Origin: Terriglobia bacterium
Lineage (GTDB): Bacteria; Acidobacteriota; Terriglobia; Terriglobales; Acidobacteriaceae
Assembly: GCA_020072845.1 (NCBI GenBank)
Contig: JAIQGF010000008.1
Coordinates: forward strand, 248,001 to 312,000
Direction of reading: 5' to 3'
Length of the DNA: 64,000 nucleotides
In this document: one piece after another, positions 24,400-33,261 of the stretch
Layout: each line of letters starts with the position of its first letter
Numbering within the stretch: position 1 is the stretch's first letter
Program-made: the position numbers and the translations under genes
Notes under the pieces: generated by a model
The model's database searches: none
Seen by the model: only the letters and a program-made list of their open reading frames with translations
What the model was told of the DNA's origin: nothing

Positions 24400-24880
24400 C
24401 AGTTTCCTGGTAATGATCGTCCTGGCCGGTTGTGTTGTGCTGGCGACTGTGGCGGCCGGCGCCCCCCAACAGACGGCAGCCAAAGACAAGGCGGCCGCTG
24501 GCAAGGAAGTTGTCAATGAGACGGCGAAGACGGGCAAGGCCGGCGCCGCCGACGCCAACATCAAGAGCGACACGGAGAAGAACAACCCTAATGCCAAGGC
24601 CACGCCGCCACCAGAAAAGGGCGGCCCCAAAACGCGGGGCGCGGGTCCCTATCGCTGCGGCATTCAAATCGACAATCACACCCCGTGGATCATTCGCACC
24701 TACGTGGATGGCATCTATGCCGGCGCCGTGAACCGGTACGGGGACATCGCTGGAATCACGGGCAACGGTCCAACTACCCTTTACGCCGTGGCTTTATTTG
24801 ATGATGGCTCGACGAGGAGCTGGGGACCGCATCTTTTTAACTGCGCTGCGGGCGACATTTACACCTGGCGCCTCCATTAG
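24371..24880 (+). CDS. Small exported or membrane-anchored protein of unknown function
   Basis: A strong AAGGAGG lies 4 nt before the ATG. The 169-residue product has one hydrophobic N-terminal segment (about 12-32, FLVMIVLAGCVVLATVAAGA), a low-complexity Lys/Ala/Thr/Pro linker (about 35-90), and a compact C-terminal domain with two Cys (YRCGIQIDNHTPWIIRTYVD, LFNCAAGDIYTWRLH). I do not recognise the family; the domain pattern suggests a small extracytoplasmic beta-rich fold held by a disulfide. It is followed by a hairpin and then by the caspase-fold gene on the same strand. Confidence 0.7.
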   Translation: MARPQVIWTNSFLVMIVLAGCVVLATVAAGAPQQTAAKDKAAAGKEVVNETAKTGKAGAADANIKSDTEKNNPNAKATPPPEKGGPKTRGAGPYRCGIQIDNHTPWIIRTYVDGIYAGAVNRYGDIAGITGNGPTTLYAVALFDDGSTRSWGPHLFNCAAGDIYTWRLH

Positions 24881-24905
24881 AGGCCAACAATTGAGTGGAT
24901 CCCCT

Positions 24906-24932
24906 GCGACCCCGTGCTAGTCATGGGGTCGC
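24906..24932 (+). terminator. Strong hairpin between small exported protein and caspase-fold gene
   Basis: GCGACCCC - 11 nt - GGGGTCGC is a perfect 8-bp stem 26 nt after the stop codon. There is no T tract, so it may be an mRNA-stabilising structure instead of a factor-independent terminator. Confidence 0.4.
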
Positions 24933-24970
24933 TCGGGGGTTCGTAAACACCTCACCCCGGGGACTGCGCC

Positions 24971-27415
24971 ATGCCACCGTTGGTGTTCCCTGTCCGCTTT
25001 TCTGCCCGTGGATTTCTCGCGTGGGCCTGCTTGTTCTGCTGCCTCGGTTCATCCAGTCTGGGTCGGGCCGAGACCAAGCGGGCGCTCTTGATCGCCATCA
25101 ATACCTACGAAACGAGCCGGAGGCCGGTGCATGCGCCGGCGGGAACCGCGGCGGGAAAACCGGGGTCGGGAGGCCGCTGGGACGGTCCCGTTTGGCACAA
25201 CCTGGATGGCGCGCTCAACGACCTGAACTCGGTGCACGAGCTGTTGATCAGCTCCAAGTTTGGCTTTGCGGATCGAAACATTCACATGTTGCGCGACAGC
25301 CAGGCCACGCGCGAGCAGATCCTCGCCGCCATGCGCAAATACTTGCTGGAGGAACCCGCCCCGGGCGACACGGTGGTGTTCTACTACGCCGGGCATGGCT
25401 CCCAGCGCTACAACTCGCGTTCGGAAAAGCCCAGCCACCTCGACGAAACCATGGTTCCCGCCGATGCCAACACCGGCGTGTTCGATGTTCGCGACAAAGA
25501 GATCGCGCGCTTGCTGAATCAGGTGGTGGACAAGGGCATTCGCCTCACCGCCATTTTCGACAGTTGTCATAGCGGTTCGATCGCGCGTGGCATCCCGGTC
25601 GGCGCCCCTGCCAAGGCACGCTTCCTGCCTTATGATCCCCGCGATGCCAATGACCCGCCGGACCGCACCCCGGATGGCAAGCCGGTCCCCAGGCCCGAGG
25701 ACCGCCCCAACGGCGCCTTGATCCTTTCCGCGACGCAGAGTGACCAACTGGCCTCGGAGTGGTCGGCAGAAGACATCTCCCATGGCGCGTTTACCGTGGC
25801 GGTGATGGACGCTTTGCGGGTGCTCCCTGCCGACGCGCCGGCCCAGGATATCTACAAGCGAGTCAAAGTGCTGATGCAGGGGATGGGTCTGGCCGAGCAA
25901 CAACCCACGCTCGCCGGACCAGCGGAGCGCAGGCAGGCGCCGTTACTGGGTCCGGGTCCACGCACCAGCGCTCTTACCGTGGCCGTCCGCTCGGCGGGAG
26001 TGAGTTCGGATGGAACTTTGGGATTAGACGCAGGTCTTGATCTCGGCCTGGGCAAAGGCAGCGAGCTGAAAAAAGTTGGTGTGCCGAACGGAGAGCCCGA
26101 AATTCGAGTGCGGATTACCTCCGCCGAACTGGGCCGGTCAAAGGCCGAATTGCTTCCCCCTGCCAAGCCCAGCCAGCTCGAAGCGGGCGACTTGTTGGAA
26201 CTCGACAAATGGGTGCCGCCGGAACATACCCGTCTCAAGGTTTGGATGCCCCCGGCCAACCTCTCCCATGCCCAACTGGCCGGAGTCGCGGCGGAATTGC
26301 GGAAAGCCAAGGAAGTCGTCTGGGTAGATGATCCCCTGCTGACCTCTCCGACTCATATCGTGGCCTGGAACGGTTCCACCTGGACTCTTTCCAAGGCTGG
26401 CGCCGAAGCACAAGACTTGGGCGCCACCCCCACCGCGGAAGGCTTGCTGCAAAAGTTGGGGTCCGGCGCCGCAACGGCCCGCGTCTTCCTGCAACTGTCA
26501 CCCTCGAAAGAGCTGAAGGCCGCGCTCGACCTCAATCCGGCGGGTTCGGTGGAAATGGTTGCCGGGCCGGAGTGGGCCCAATATCTGCTGGTGGGCCGCG
26601 CCAAGGCGGGCAGGATTGAGTATGCCTGGGTGCAGAAAAACTTGAGTGAAGATGACAAGGCAAAATGGAGCGCGGACGAGCGCGGCGTGCTCTGCTCGCC
26701 GGATTCTCCCTACCCGCCCAGAACGGATTGGGTGGAAGCCGGAGAAACCGCGGACGCTGTGCGCAAGACTTCCGCCACGCTGACGGAATACGCCTACGGC
26801 CTTGCCCGCGTCCGGGCCTGGCTGGAGTTGCCCGTTCCTCCAGGCGGACAGAGCGGCGCTTTTCCTTATCGCCTGGCTCTGAGAAAACTGGGCGCCGCGG
26901 CCGCAAGTGCGGGCAAGCCGGCTCTGGTGGACGAAGGGCCCGTCTTTGACGGCGAAAGTTATGGGTTGGTACTCCAGGCTAGTGGCGACATCCCCGCCAA
27001 CCTCCGGCCGAAATGGGTGTACGTGCTGGGTATCGAGTGCAATGGCGAAGGACACTTGCTGTATCCGCTGGCCAGCCAGGGTAATTTGCAGCCGCAGAGA
27101 AAACCGGGCGACCCCGAATGGCCGCGGACAGTTGAGCTGACCGGCGACACGGAGCGGATTGACATTAGTGCGCCCTATGGAATCGACACTTACGTGCTGC
27201 TGACTACTTCGGACCAACTTTCCGACCTCAGCGCCTTCAACTTCAAACCGGTGCTGACGCGCGGCGCCGAGCGAGGCTCGCTTTCGCCCTTGACGCGGCT
27301 GCTAGAAGGCGCCAACTCGAATACCCGCGGTATGAGCCCCAGCGTTCCTGCAAACTGGTCTGTGCAATATCTCCCGATCCGGAGCATGCGAAAACCCTCG
27401 GCTTCCGCAAAGTGA
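24971..27415 (+). CDS. Exported caspase-family (peptidase C14) protein with DUF4384-like C-terminus
   Basis: This is 814 residues with an N-terminal signal peptide (about 1-35, LAWACLFCCLGSSSLGRA). The p20-like caspase fold spans about 36-320: KRALLIAINTYE, DLNSVHELL, catalytic His H142 in YYAGHGSQ and catalytic Cys C199 in IFDSCHSGS, so both dyad residues are present. The long C-terminal part is unassigned until a DUF4384-like motif (VYVLGIECNGEGHLLYPLA). Bacterial caspase homologues cleave after Arg/Lys or Asp and are tied to stress or death responses; an extracytoplasmic place here is inferred from the signal peptide. No obvious substrate gene is adjacent, apart from the small exported protein upstream. 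Confidence 0.88.
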   Translation: MPPLVFPVRFSARGFLAWACLFCCLGSSSLGRAETKRALLIAINTYETSRRPVHAPAGTAAGKPGSGGRWDGPVWHNLDGALNDLNSVHELLISSKFGFADRNIHMLRDSQATREQILAAMRKYLLEEPAPGDTVVFYYAGHGSQRYNSRSEKPSHLDETMVPADANTGVFDVRDKEIARLLNQVVDKGIRLTAIFDSCHSGSIARGIPVGAPAKARFLPYDPRDANDPPDRTPDGKPVPRPEDRPNGALILSATQSDQLASEWSAEDISHGAFTVAVMDALRVLPADAPAQDIYKRVKVLMQGMGLAEQQPTLAGPAERRQAPLLGPGPRTSALTVAVRSAGVSSDGTLGLDAGLDLGLGKGSELKKVGVPNGEPEIRVRITSAELGRSKAELLPPAKPSQLEAGDLLELDKWVPPEHTRLKVWMPPANLSHAQLAGVAAELRKAKEVVWVDDPLLTSPTHIVAWNGSTWTLSKAGAEAQDLGATPTAEGLLQKLGSGAATARVFLQLSPSKELKAALDLNPAGSVEMVAGPEWAQYLLVGRAKAGRIEYAWVQKNLSEDDKAKWSADERGVLCSPDSPYPPRTDWVEAGETADAVRKTSATLTEYAYGLARVRAWLELPVPPGGQSGAFPYRLALRKLGAAAASAGKPALVDEGPVFDGESYGLVLQASGDIPANLRPKWVYVLGIECNGEGHLLYPLASQGNLQPQRKPGDPEWPRTVELTGDTERIDISAPYGIDTYVLLTTSDQLSDLSAFNFKPVLTRGAERGSLSPLTRLLEGANSNTRGMSPSVPANWSVQYLPIRSMRKPSASAK

Positions 27416-27852
27416 GGCGACGGCCATTCGGGATGCAAACCAAGACCGACTAGCTCGGTGTGGGCATGTCGCTTATGGACAAGATCCTCCCCGATCAGCC
27501 CTACCGGTTTGAGAGCCTGACCGATACCTGGGCCCCTTGTCGCTTCTACCCCTATCTCGGAATCGCCATGTAGATCGGTCCTGATCGCGTGGTGCAGGAA
27601 CTGGTGGTGGTGCAGACTGCGCGGCGCTAGCATTGCTTGAAAAGGGGTGCCGCCGTCGTAACACCCACCGATAGATCCCTAAAATCCACAGCCTTCGACA
27701 GGAATTCCTCATTCTGCACCGATATCCACAACTTCTTGCATTGCGTTACCACCTACCCGCTTCAATTTCGTAGAATGTTCAGTGCGGATGACCCGGCCTT
27801 GTTCCGCGTCTGAGAGGATGGCCGGGAAACACGCCGCTCTTGCCACGAGCGC
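27416..27852. other. Gap between caspase-fold gene and GAF-AMIN gene
   Basis: This is 437 nt without a confident gene. A short plus frame at 27466-27573 (MSLMDKILPDQPYRFESLTD..) is cut by TAG and continues in frame to 27630 (IGPDRVVQELVVVQ). It looks like a decayed coding fragment, but I cannot name the parent. The rest is intergenic; base composition falls near 27700-27780, where a promoter for the next gene would lie. Confidence 0.35.
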
Positions 27853-29259
27853 ATGAAGATGCACAAGCAGGTCTCAATTCCAGCTCCCCGTTTCGACGAC
27901 GCGGAGGAGTGCGATACCCCGGCCGCGTGGGCCGCACGGCCTAACTCGCTGCAGGATATCGCCGATCTCGCGGTCAAAGTCACCGGCGCCGACGGCGCCG
28001 CCCTGGCGCTGGAGAATCCATCGGGCGACATCGTCTGCGCCGCTCGCAGTGGCGAGGGCGCACCGGCGGTGGGCGCGGTCCTGAATCGTTCCCTCGGAAT
28101 TTCCGCGTTTTGCGTTCGCAGGGGTGTGGTGCAGCGTTGCGCCGATACCGAGACCGATCCCCGGGTTGATGCCGAAGTGTGCCGGCGACTGGGAATCCGG
28201 TCGATCATGGTGCTGCCGCTGCGCCGCAACGGGCGGGTCGCCGGCCTGCTTTCCGTTTACTCCCGTTCCGCTTCGAAGTTCGATCATCAAGATGTGGCCA
28301 AATTGGAGTACCTGCAGTCGGTCGCCGCCGGACTCGCGGATGCCGACGAGGCGACGGCGCAGCTTGCCCCGGAACTGATTGCGGCCTGGCGCCCGCGCGA
28401 GGAACCTTGCATCGAAGCCGCACCGCCGGAGACAGCCCCGCCCCCGAAGATGGAAGCGACCGTTATTGATTTCCCGCAACCGGCGAAGGCGGGAGCCGAG
28501 CTTGAATCTCCGCTTGGCGACCGCGGTGCGCCCACATCGGCGCCGGACGCCGACGAGCTGGGCGGATGGCGGCAGCCGCAGAGGTCCGTGCCACGGTCGC
28601 GGACCTTGCTGATTGCTTTGGGAATATTTTCGATCGCAGCGCTTGCGTTGGCCGGGTTGAGGTTCACGAGAATGCACAGCAACGCCTCCCGCGTGCAACT
28701 GCCTCCGCCGGTGGTGATCAGCGAAACGCCGCCGAGTACGCCGTTCCCCCCGTCCGAAATTTTGCCGACGGCGCCGCCGCACAGCGTTGTCCACGACCCG
28801 GCAGCCGCGGCCACGGCGCCGGTCGCGGAAACCGGCGTGGGGCATGTGCAATCGATCACGTGGTCTTTGGTCTCGGGCTATGCGCGCATCGAGATTGGGC
28901 TCGATCGCAACGTGCAGTACACCGCCTCTCGGCTCGACCGGCCGGAACGAGTTTATTTCGATCTGCGCAAGACACGCTTTGCGCCCGGAGTGCGTTCCCA
29001 GGAAATCGCCGTTGCCGGACCGGCATTGCGTGGCATTCGAAGTTCGCAATACGCGCAGGACGTGGTCCGTGTCGTGCTCGATTTGAACACCCGGGCTGCT
29101 TACCGCGTCGAGTTTCAGGCCGATCCACCTCGGCTCGTGATCGAAATAGATTCCGGGCGTAAAGCGCCCCTCCGCACGGCCGATAGCCCCGCTGCTACGC
29201 CCAGGGCCAGCGCGGGCGCGGTGTCGGTGAGTTGGTCGTACTGGATTTGTGTCGGCTGA
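27853..29259 (+). CDS. GAF domain - transmembrane - AMIN domain fusion protein
   Basis: It is 468 residues. About 30-165 form a GAF domain (LQDIADLAVKVTGADGAALA, RSIMVLPLRRNGRVAGLLSVYS). A Pro/Ala-rich linker follows, then one membrane span at about 250-270 (LLIALGIFSIAALALAGLRF), a second Pro-rich linker, and a C-terminal AMIN domain (ITWSLVSGYARIEIGLD, VYFDLRKTRF, VRVVLDLNTRAAYRVEF). AMIN domains bind peptidoglycan or target pilus/envelope machines to it, and usually sit outside the membrane; the GAF part would be in the cytoplasm. It could sense a small molecule inside and bind wall outside, or the reverse. No kinase or cyclase output is fused. Confidence 0.85.
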   Translation: MKMHKQVSIPAPRFDDAEECDTPAAWAARPNSLQDIADLAVKVTGADGAALALENPSGDIVCAARSGEGAPAVGAVLNRSLGISAFCVRRGVVQRCADTETDPRVDAEVCRRLGIRSIMVLPLRRNGRVAGLLSVYSRSASKFDHQDVAKLEYLQSVAAGLADADEATAQLAPELIAAWRPREEPCIEAAPPETAPPPKMEATVIDFPQPAKAGAELESPLGDRGAPTSAPDADELGGWRQPQRSVPRSRTLLIALGIFSIAALALAGLRFTRMHSNASRVQLPPPVVISETPPSTPFPPSEILPTAPPHSVVHDPAAAATAPVAETGVGHVQSITWSLVSGYARIEIGLDRNVQYTASRLDRPERVYFDLRKTRFAPGVRSQEIAVAGPALRGIRSSQYAQDVVRVVLDLNTRAAYRVEFQADPPRLVIEIDSGRKAPLRTADSPAATPRASAGAVSVSWSYWICVG

Positions 29260-29644
29260 TTCTGCGGAAATCCTCGCTGAAATGCGACGGGCCGCCAGGC
29301 ACCATCGCCAAGGTGACGAGGCGAACCACAAGCATGGCCATCAATAACGAGAAGCCGAGCACTGCCACGGTAAGACTCATTTCTCCCCCTCCCGCCAAGA
29401 ACACCGCTTGAAAGATTGAATCCAGCTTCCCTGGTTGGATAGCCGGCCCGCTAAAAATTGAATAAGGATTCCATAAAAAATTCGTAAAGCGAGCGCTGCT
29501 TTTCTTTATGAAGGTTTTACGAATGTTTTATTCGAAATTTATGCCTCTCGATATCCAATCGAAGTGCACGGCGAGCGGCCGAATCAAGTCCGTCCAGCGC
29601 GGTTGGCTCGGGCGTAACCGCACCGACCGAGACGAGGGGCCAAC
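29260..29644. other. AT-richer regulatory gap before the winged-helix gene
   Basis: This is 385 nt with no confident gene. It contains a local AT-rich zone (29455-29545) and a perfect 9-bp inverted repeat ATTCGTAAA (29480-29488) / TTTACGAAT (29516-29524). The arms are 36 nt apart centre to centre, suitable for a looped or double operator or for a leader hairpin. A short frame starting at 29508 overlaps the next gene out of frame and is not supported. Confidence 0.45.
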
Positions 29645-30031
29645 ATGGCAAGCCAGAATGTCACACCCAGAATTCGGCGACTGGGCCGTTTCTTCCGGAA
29701 GAGTTCCGAAGCGAATAACGATGCTCACCTGGTCGAAGTTGGCGACTTTCGGATCGATCTCGATAACCGCAGCGTGCGCATTCGGGACCGTGAACTCAGC
29801 CTGAGCCCGGAAGAATTCGACCTGCTCGTTTTTATGGCCGCACACCCCAAGAGAATCATTACCTCGCACACGAAGCTCAGCACACGATGCGGCAACCATC
29901 AGGTGCGCCAGGTCGAAATGCTGCCAACTCTGCTCAGTCTGCGCAAGAAGCTGCAAACGGTCGCCGATGGCTCGCGGTATATCCGTACGGAACCCTGGGT
30001 CTGCTATCGCTTCGAACCTGTCGCAGTGTAG
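29645..30031 (+). CDS. Stand-alone OmpR/PhoB-type winged-helix protein
   Basis: It has 128 residues; about 25-125 match the Trans_reg_C winged helix: RSVRIRDRELSLSPEEFDLLVFMA, PKRIITSHTKL, VEMLPTLLSLRKKLQ, YIRTEPWVCYRFEP. No receiver domain is attached, so activity is not set by phosphorylation of its own chain. It sits directly upstream of the outer-membrane barrel and metal-efflux operon in the same direction, hence it may regulate them; the inverted repeat upstream could be its own operator. Confidence 0.8.
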   Translation: MASQNVTPRIRRLGRFFRKSSEANNDAHLVEVGDFRIDLDNRSVRIRDRELSLSPEEFDLLVFMAAHPKRIITSHTKLSTRCGNHQVRQVEMLPTLLSLRKKLQTVADGSRYIRTEPWVCYRFEPVAV

Positions 30032-30204
30032 CGGTGGACAACAGTGAAAGGCCCGAGTTCCCAAGTGGCACAAGATCAAAGTCGAGATGAATGCCACGAA
30101 ACCGGGAAGACTTCGAATTTACGCGAAGAAGGGCTACTACAGCCCAGTTGACTGACAACCGTTTCTCAGTTTTGACAACAGAAAGGAATTGGTACCTAGA
30201 GAAT

Positions 30205-31992
30205 ATGAAAGACCTGTTGCGTAAGGGAGTGGCACTTTCCACTGTTCGTTCGATCATAGTTTTGAGTTTCGCACTCACGCAGGTGCCGCACAGCTACGCC
30301 CAAACTCCGGCGCAGACTGGCGCTCAGGCGAAAGCCGCCGCACAACCGTCATTCGGGTTGTTCGATCATTCCGCCGGCACGAGCAGCAGCAAACCGGCGG
30401 ATGGGGCAACGGCCGCTGACAATCAGCCATTACCGCCCGCGGTTGCCAACGCGCTTGCGGCAATGCAGGCACGTATCGACCAGTTGGAGGCGGAGTTGAG
30501 GTCGAAAAACGCGCGCGAACAAGCACCCTCGACCGCGTCACTCGTCGGAATGAAGACTCCGAGTGCGCCAGGCGAAGCAGCGGCGGCCGCCAGCCCGGCG
30601 ACCGAACCCGCCTCTCCCGATAAGCCCGCAAAAGCGGAGCCTTTCGCCTATGCGGATTGGACCTGGCTCAACGGCACCGCGCGCAACAAGGACGCGGTCT
30701 GGGACTCGAAGTTCTTCACCCCGGAAATCAGGTTCGACACTCACTTTGTGCACAGTTTCAATCATCCGAAAGATGACTCGATGGGCGGGTCGAGCGAAAT
30801 CTTCCGGTCAAACGAATTTCAGGTGGAGCAGATCAGCTTCGGCGGCGACTTCCACTGGCAAAATGTTCGCGGCAGAGTTTTGACCATGAATGGCATGTTC
30901 GGCGTCACCACGCCACGCAACGATGCCAGCCCTGGTCGTGGCCAGTGGGACCTCCGGGGCGCGTACAAGTACGTATCAGAAGCCTACGGCGGATACCACT
31001 TTGATGTGAACCACGGGCTCAACATCGACGCGGGCATCTTCGTGTCGTACATCGGACTCTTCAGCTACTACAACTTCGATAACTGGGCTTACCAGCCGTC
31101 CTATGTGTCGTCCAATACGCCATGGTTTTTCAATGGCCTACGGATACAGTGGTTTCCCACCGACAAGCTGAAGATCGAACCCTGGATCATCAACGGATGG
31201 CAGTCCTACGGCAGGTTCGGCAGCAAGCCGGGCCTGGGAGGACAGATCCTGTGGCGCCCGAGACCATGGCTCTCGTTTGTCTTCAATAACTACGGCATGG
31301 GCGAAGATACCCTCGGTAGCGGAAACGGTCAGTTTGGCCGTACGCGCATCCATACCGACGACAGTGTCGAGGTCAAATACTACGACCGGCCGCAGAACTT
31401 CCTCGACAAGATGGCGTTTTCCTTCACCGCTGACCTGGGATGCGAATACGGCGGCCCAGTTGCTGCCGGCCTGAACGTGAATTGCCATCACAACACTGCG
31501 ACCAGCAAGAAGCAGACCTTCGCGGGTTGGATGCTCTACAACCGGTGGTGGTTCAAGAAGGACACCTACGGTCTCACCATCGGCGGTGGCGCGATGAGTA
31601 ATCCGGGGCGCTATCTGACACTGCTGCCGCCCATCAATGGAGCGGATGCTATCTCCGGTTCGCCTTACTTTACGGCCAATCCGGGCGATCCATTCAGAGC
31701 CTGGGACGCTTCTCTCACTTTCGATTGGATGCCAAAGCAGTACATTACCTTCCGCACTGAGTATGGCTACCGCCACGCCAACGTGCCCTACTGGAGCGGA
31801 GCGGGTGGGATCACGCCTCCCGGCTTGAATACCGGCACACCGGGCGTGCCGGTAGGCACCACTACCTTCGTGCCGGGCCCGCAGTTGTCCGCCACGCCGG
31901 GTTCCACTTGTGTGGCAGGAGCGGCAGGTTGGTGCCCGGATCTGCGGAAGAATGAAGCCAGCGCGAGATTCGCGATCATGGTCAAGTTCTAG
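30205..31992 (+). CDS. Outer-membrane beta-barrel (porin-like) protein
   Basis: ATG 30205 gives a proper signal peptide (MKDLLRKGVALSTVRSIIVL.., cut after YAQ), so the upstream extension to 30091 is not used. It is 595 residues. After an Ala/Pro-rich linker and a short heptad stretch (AMQARIDQLEAELRSK) comes a barrel rich in aromatic alternation (DWTWLNGTARNKDAVWDSKFF, NGWQSYGRFGSK) ending in the terminal Phe of outer-membrane proteins (FAIMVKF). It resembles the acidobacterial outer-membrane barrel family often found near RND genes; the cargo is unknown. An inverted repeat after the stop separates it from the efflux genes. Confidence 0.8.
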   Translation: MKDLLRKGVALSTVRSIIVLSFALTQVPHSYAQTPAQTGAQAKAAAQPSFGLFDHSAGTSSSKPADGATAADNQPLPPAVANALAAMQARIDQLEAELRSKNAREQAPSTASLVGMKTPSAPGEAAAAASPATEPASPDKPAKAEPFAYADWTWLNGTARNKDAVWDSKFFTPEIRFDTHFVHSFNHPKDDSMGGSSEIFRSNEFQVEQISFGGDFHWQNVRGRVLTMNGMFGVTTPRNDASPGRGQWDLRGAYKYVSEAYGGYHFDVNHGLNIDAGIFVSYIGLFSYYNFDNWAYQPSYVSSNTPWFFNGLRIQWFPTDKLKIEPWIINGWQSYGRFGSKPGLGGQILWRPRPWLSFVFNNYGMGEDTLGSGNGQFGRTRIHTDDSVEVKYYDRPQNFLDKMAFSFTADLGCEYGGPVAAGLNVNCHHNTATSKKQTFAGWMLYNRWWFKKDTYGLTIGGGAMSNPGRYLTLLPPINGADAISGSPYFTANPGDPFRAWDASLTFDWMPKQYITFRTEYGYRHANVPYWSGAGGITPPGLNTGTPGVPVGTTTFVPGPQLSATPGSTCVAGAAGWCPDLRKNEASARFAIMVKF

Positions 31993-32014
31993 CCCTGAAA
32001 ACCATTGTCCCAAG

Positions 32015-32043
32015 GGGCGTGTTGGTTGCCTGACAACACGCCC
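32015..32043 (+). terminator. Hairpin between barrel gene and efflux operon
   Basis: GGGCGTGTTG - 9 nt - CAACACGCCC, a perfect 10-bp stem 22 nt after the stop. There is no T run, so a Rho-independent terminator is not certain; it may act as a processing or stability element. Confidence 0.5.
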
Positions 32044-32083
32044 GCGGGATTACTCCGACCGTTCGATTGTTGATGCGTGATTT

Positions 32084-33220
32084 ATGAAAAACAAAGGCCC
32101 GCAAGTCGGTCTTGTCCTGGTCTCCTTTCTGTTGCTGCTGACTCTTGGCGGCTGTAGCAGCGCGCATGGAAATCCGGCGGCGGAGGCGCCGCCTCCGGTG
32201 AAGGTCGTTTCTGATGTGAACGTCAGCCTTTTGAGCGTGGAGCGTCCGGAACAATTTGCGCTCAGTACGGCAACGGCGCGCGCCACCGTCTCGAAACTGG
32301 TTGTCACCGGCACGGTGAGCCCCGACATTCTGCGGAGCGTTCCCGTCATTTCACTGGCTTCCGGCCGCATCGTGGCCATTCACGCCAAGCTGGGCGACAC
32401 CGTGCACAAGGGTCAGTTGCTGCTGCAAGTGCAGAGCAGCGACGTGGCGGGAGCTTTCTCGGACTATCGCAAGGCGGTCAATGACGAGAGGCTGGCGCGT
32501 TATCAGCTCGACCGGGCGAAAATTCTTTACGACAAGGGCGCCATCTCGAAGAGCGCTCTGGAAACTCTTGACGACGCCGAACAGAACGCCGCCGTGGTCC
32601 TGGAAACCGCCCATGAGCATCTGCAGTTGCTCGGGTTGGACAAGGACCATCCCACCGGCATCGTCCGAATCGTAGCGCCGGCGTCGGGCGTGATTACCGA
32701 CCAGCAGGTCACCAATGCCGCGGGAGTGCAGGCATTGGGGTCGAACCCCTTCACGATTTCCGACCTGTCCTCGGTCTGGGTGGTTTGCGATGTCTACGAA
32801 AACGATCTCCCCAGGGTTCACGTCGGCGATCCGGCTGAGATCACGTTGAACGCGTATCCCGACAAGGTCATTACCGGCCGGATCAGCAACATCGGCGCGG
32901 TGCTTGATCCCAGCATTCGGACCGCAAAAGTCCGCATCGAGGTGCGCAATCCCGGAATGATGCGCCTGGGAATGTTCGTGACTGCCACCTTCCGTGGCGT
33001 CAAGAAGGAGACCCACACAGAAGTTCCCGCGTCTGCGATCTTGCATCTCCACGACCGCGATTGGGTCTACGTGCCGGCGGAAGACAAGAAGTTTCGTCGC
33101 GTGGAGGTTGTGAGTGGGGAAATTTCGCCGGATCAGATGCAAGAAGTTGTCTCCGGGCTACAACCAGGGGCACGTGTGGTGACGAATGCGCTGGCCTTGC
33201 AGCACACGGTCGAGCAGTGA
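32084..33220 (+). CDS. RND efflux periplasmic adaptor, lipoprotein (CusB/CzcB type)
   Basis: This is a 378-residue membrane fusion protein. Lipobox LGGC follows a signal segment, so it is anchored by lipid at about C24. HlyD-type features are the barrel-sandwich halves (VPVISLASGRIVAIHAKLGDTVHKGQLLLQVQ and VRIVAPASGVITDQQV, here as separate motifs), an alpha hairpin (about 110-175) and the beta-barrel (LSSVWVVCDVYENDLPRVHVGD). It joins the inner-membrane pump to the outer-membrane channel in the operon with the next two genes (41-nt gap, then a 4-nt overlap). Confidence 0.92.
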   Translation: MKNKGPQVGLVLVSFLLLLTLGGCSSAHGNPAAEAPPPVKVVSDVNVSLLSVERPEQFALSTATARATVSKLVVTGTVSPDILRSVPVISLASGRIVAIHAKLGDTVHKGQLLLQVQSSDVAGAFSDYRKAVNDERLARYQLDRAKILYDKGAISKSALETLDDAEQNAAVVLETAHEHLQLLGLDKDHPTGIVRIVAPASGVITDQQVTNAAGVQALGSNPFTISDLSSVWVVCDVYENDLPRVHVGDPAEITLNAYPDKVITGRISNIGAVLDPSIRTAKVRIEVRNPGMMRLGMFVTATFRGVKKETHTEVPASAILHLHDRDWVYVPAEDKKFRRVEVVSGEISPDQMQEVVSGLQPGARVVTNALALQHTVEQ

Positions 33221-33261
33221 GTCAAAACCCGGGCGACCGAACTCTCAGCAGGAAATAGCCA

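Noticed and set aside
27466-27630. In-frame TAG as a recoding (pyrrolysine) event
   Set aside because: The fragment is very short, no family is recognised on either side and no reason exists to expect Pyl machinery; decay is simpler.
30172-30177. TTGACA as promoter of the barrel gene
   Set aside because: It lies less than 30 nt before the chosen ATG and has no fitting -10, so no leader could be made.
30091-30204. Longer N-terminus of the barrel protein
   Set aside because: The extension puts 38 charged residues before a perfect signal peptide; ATG 30205 is the sensible start.
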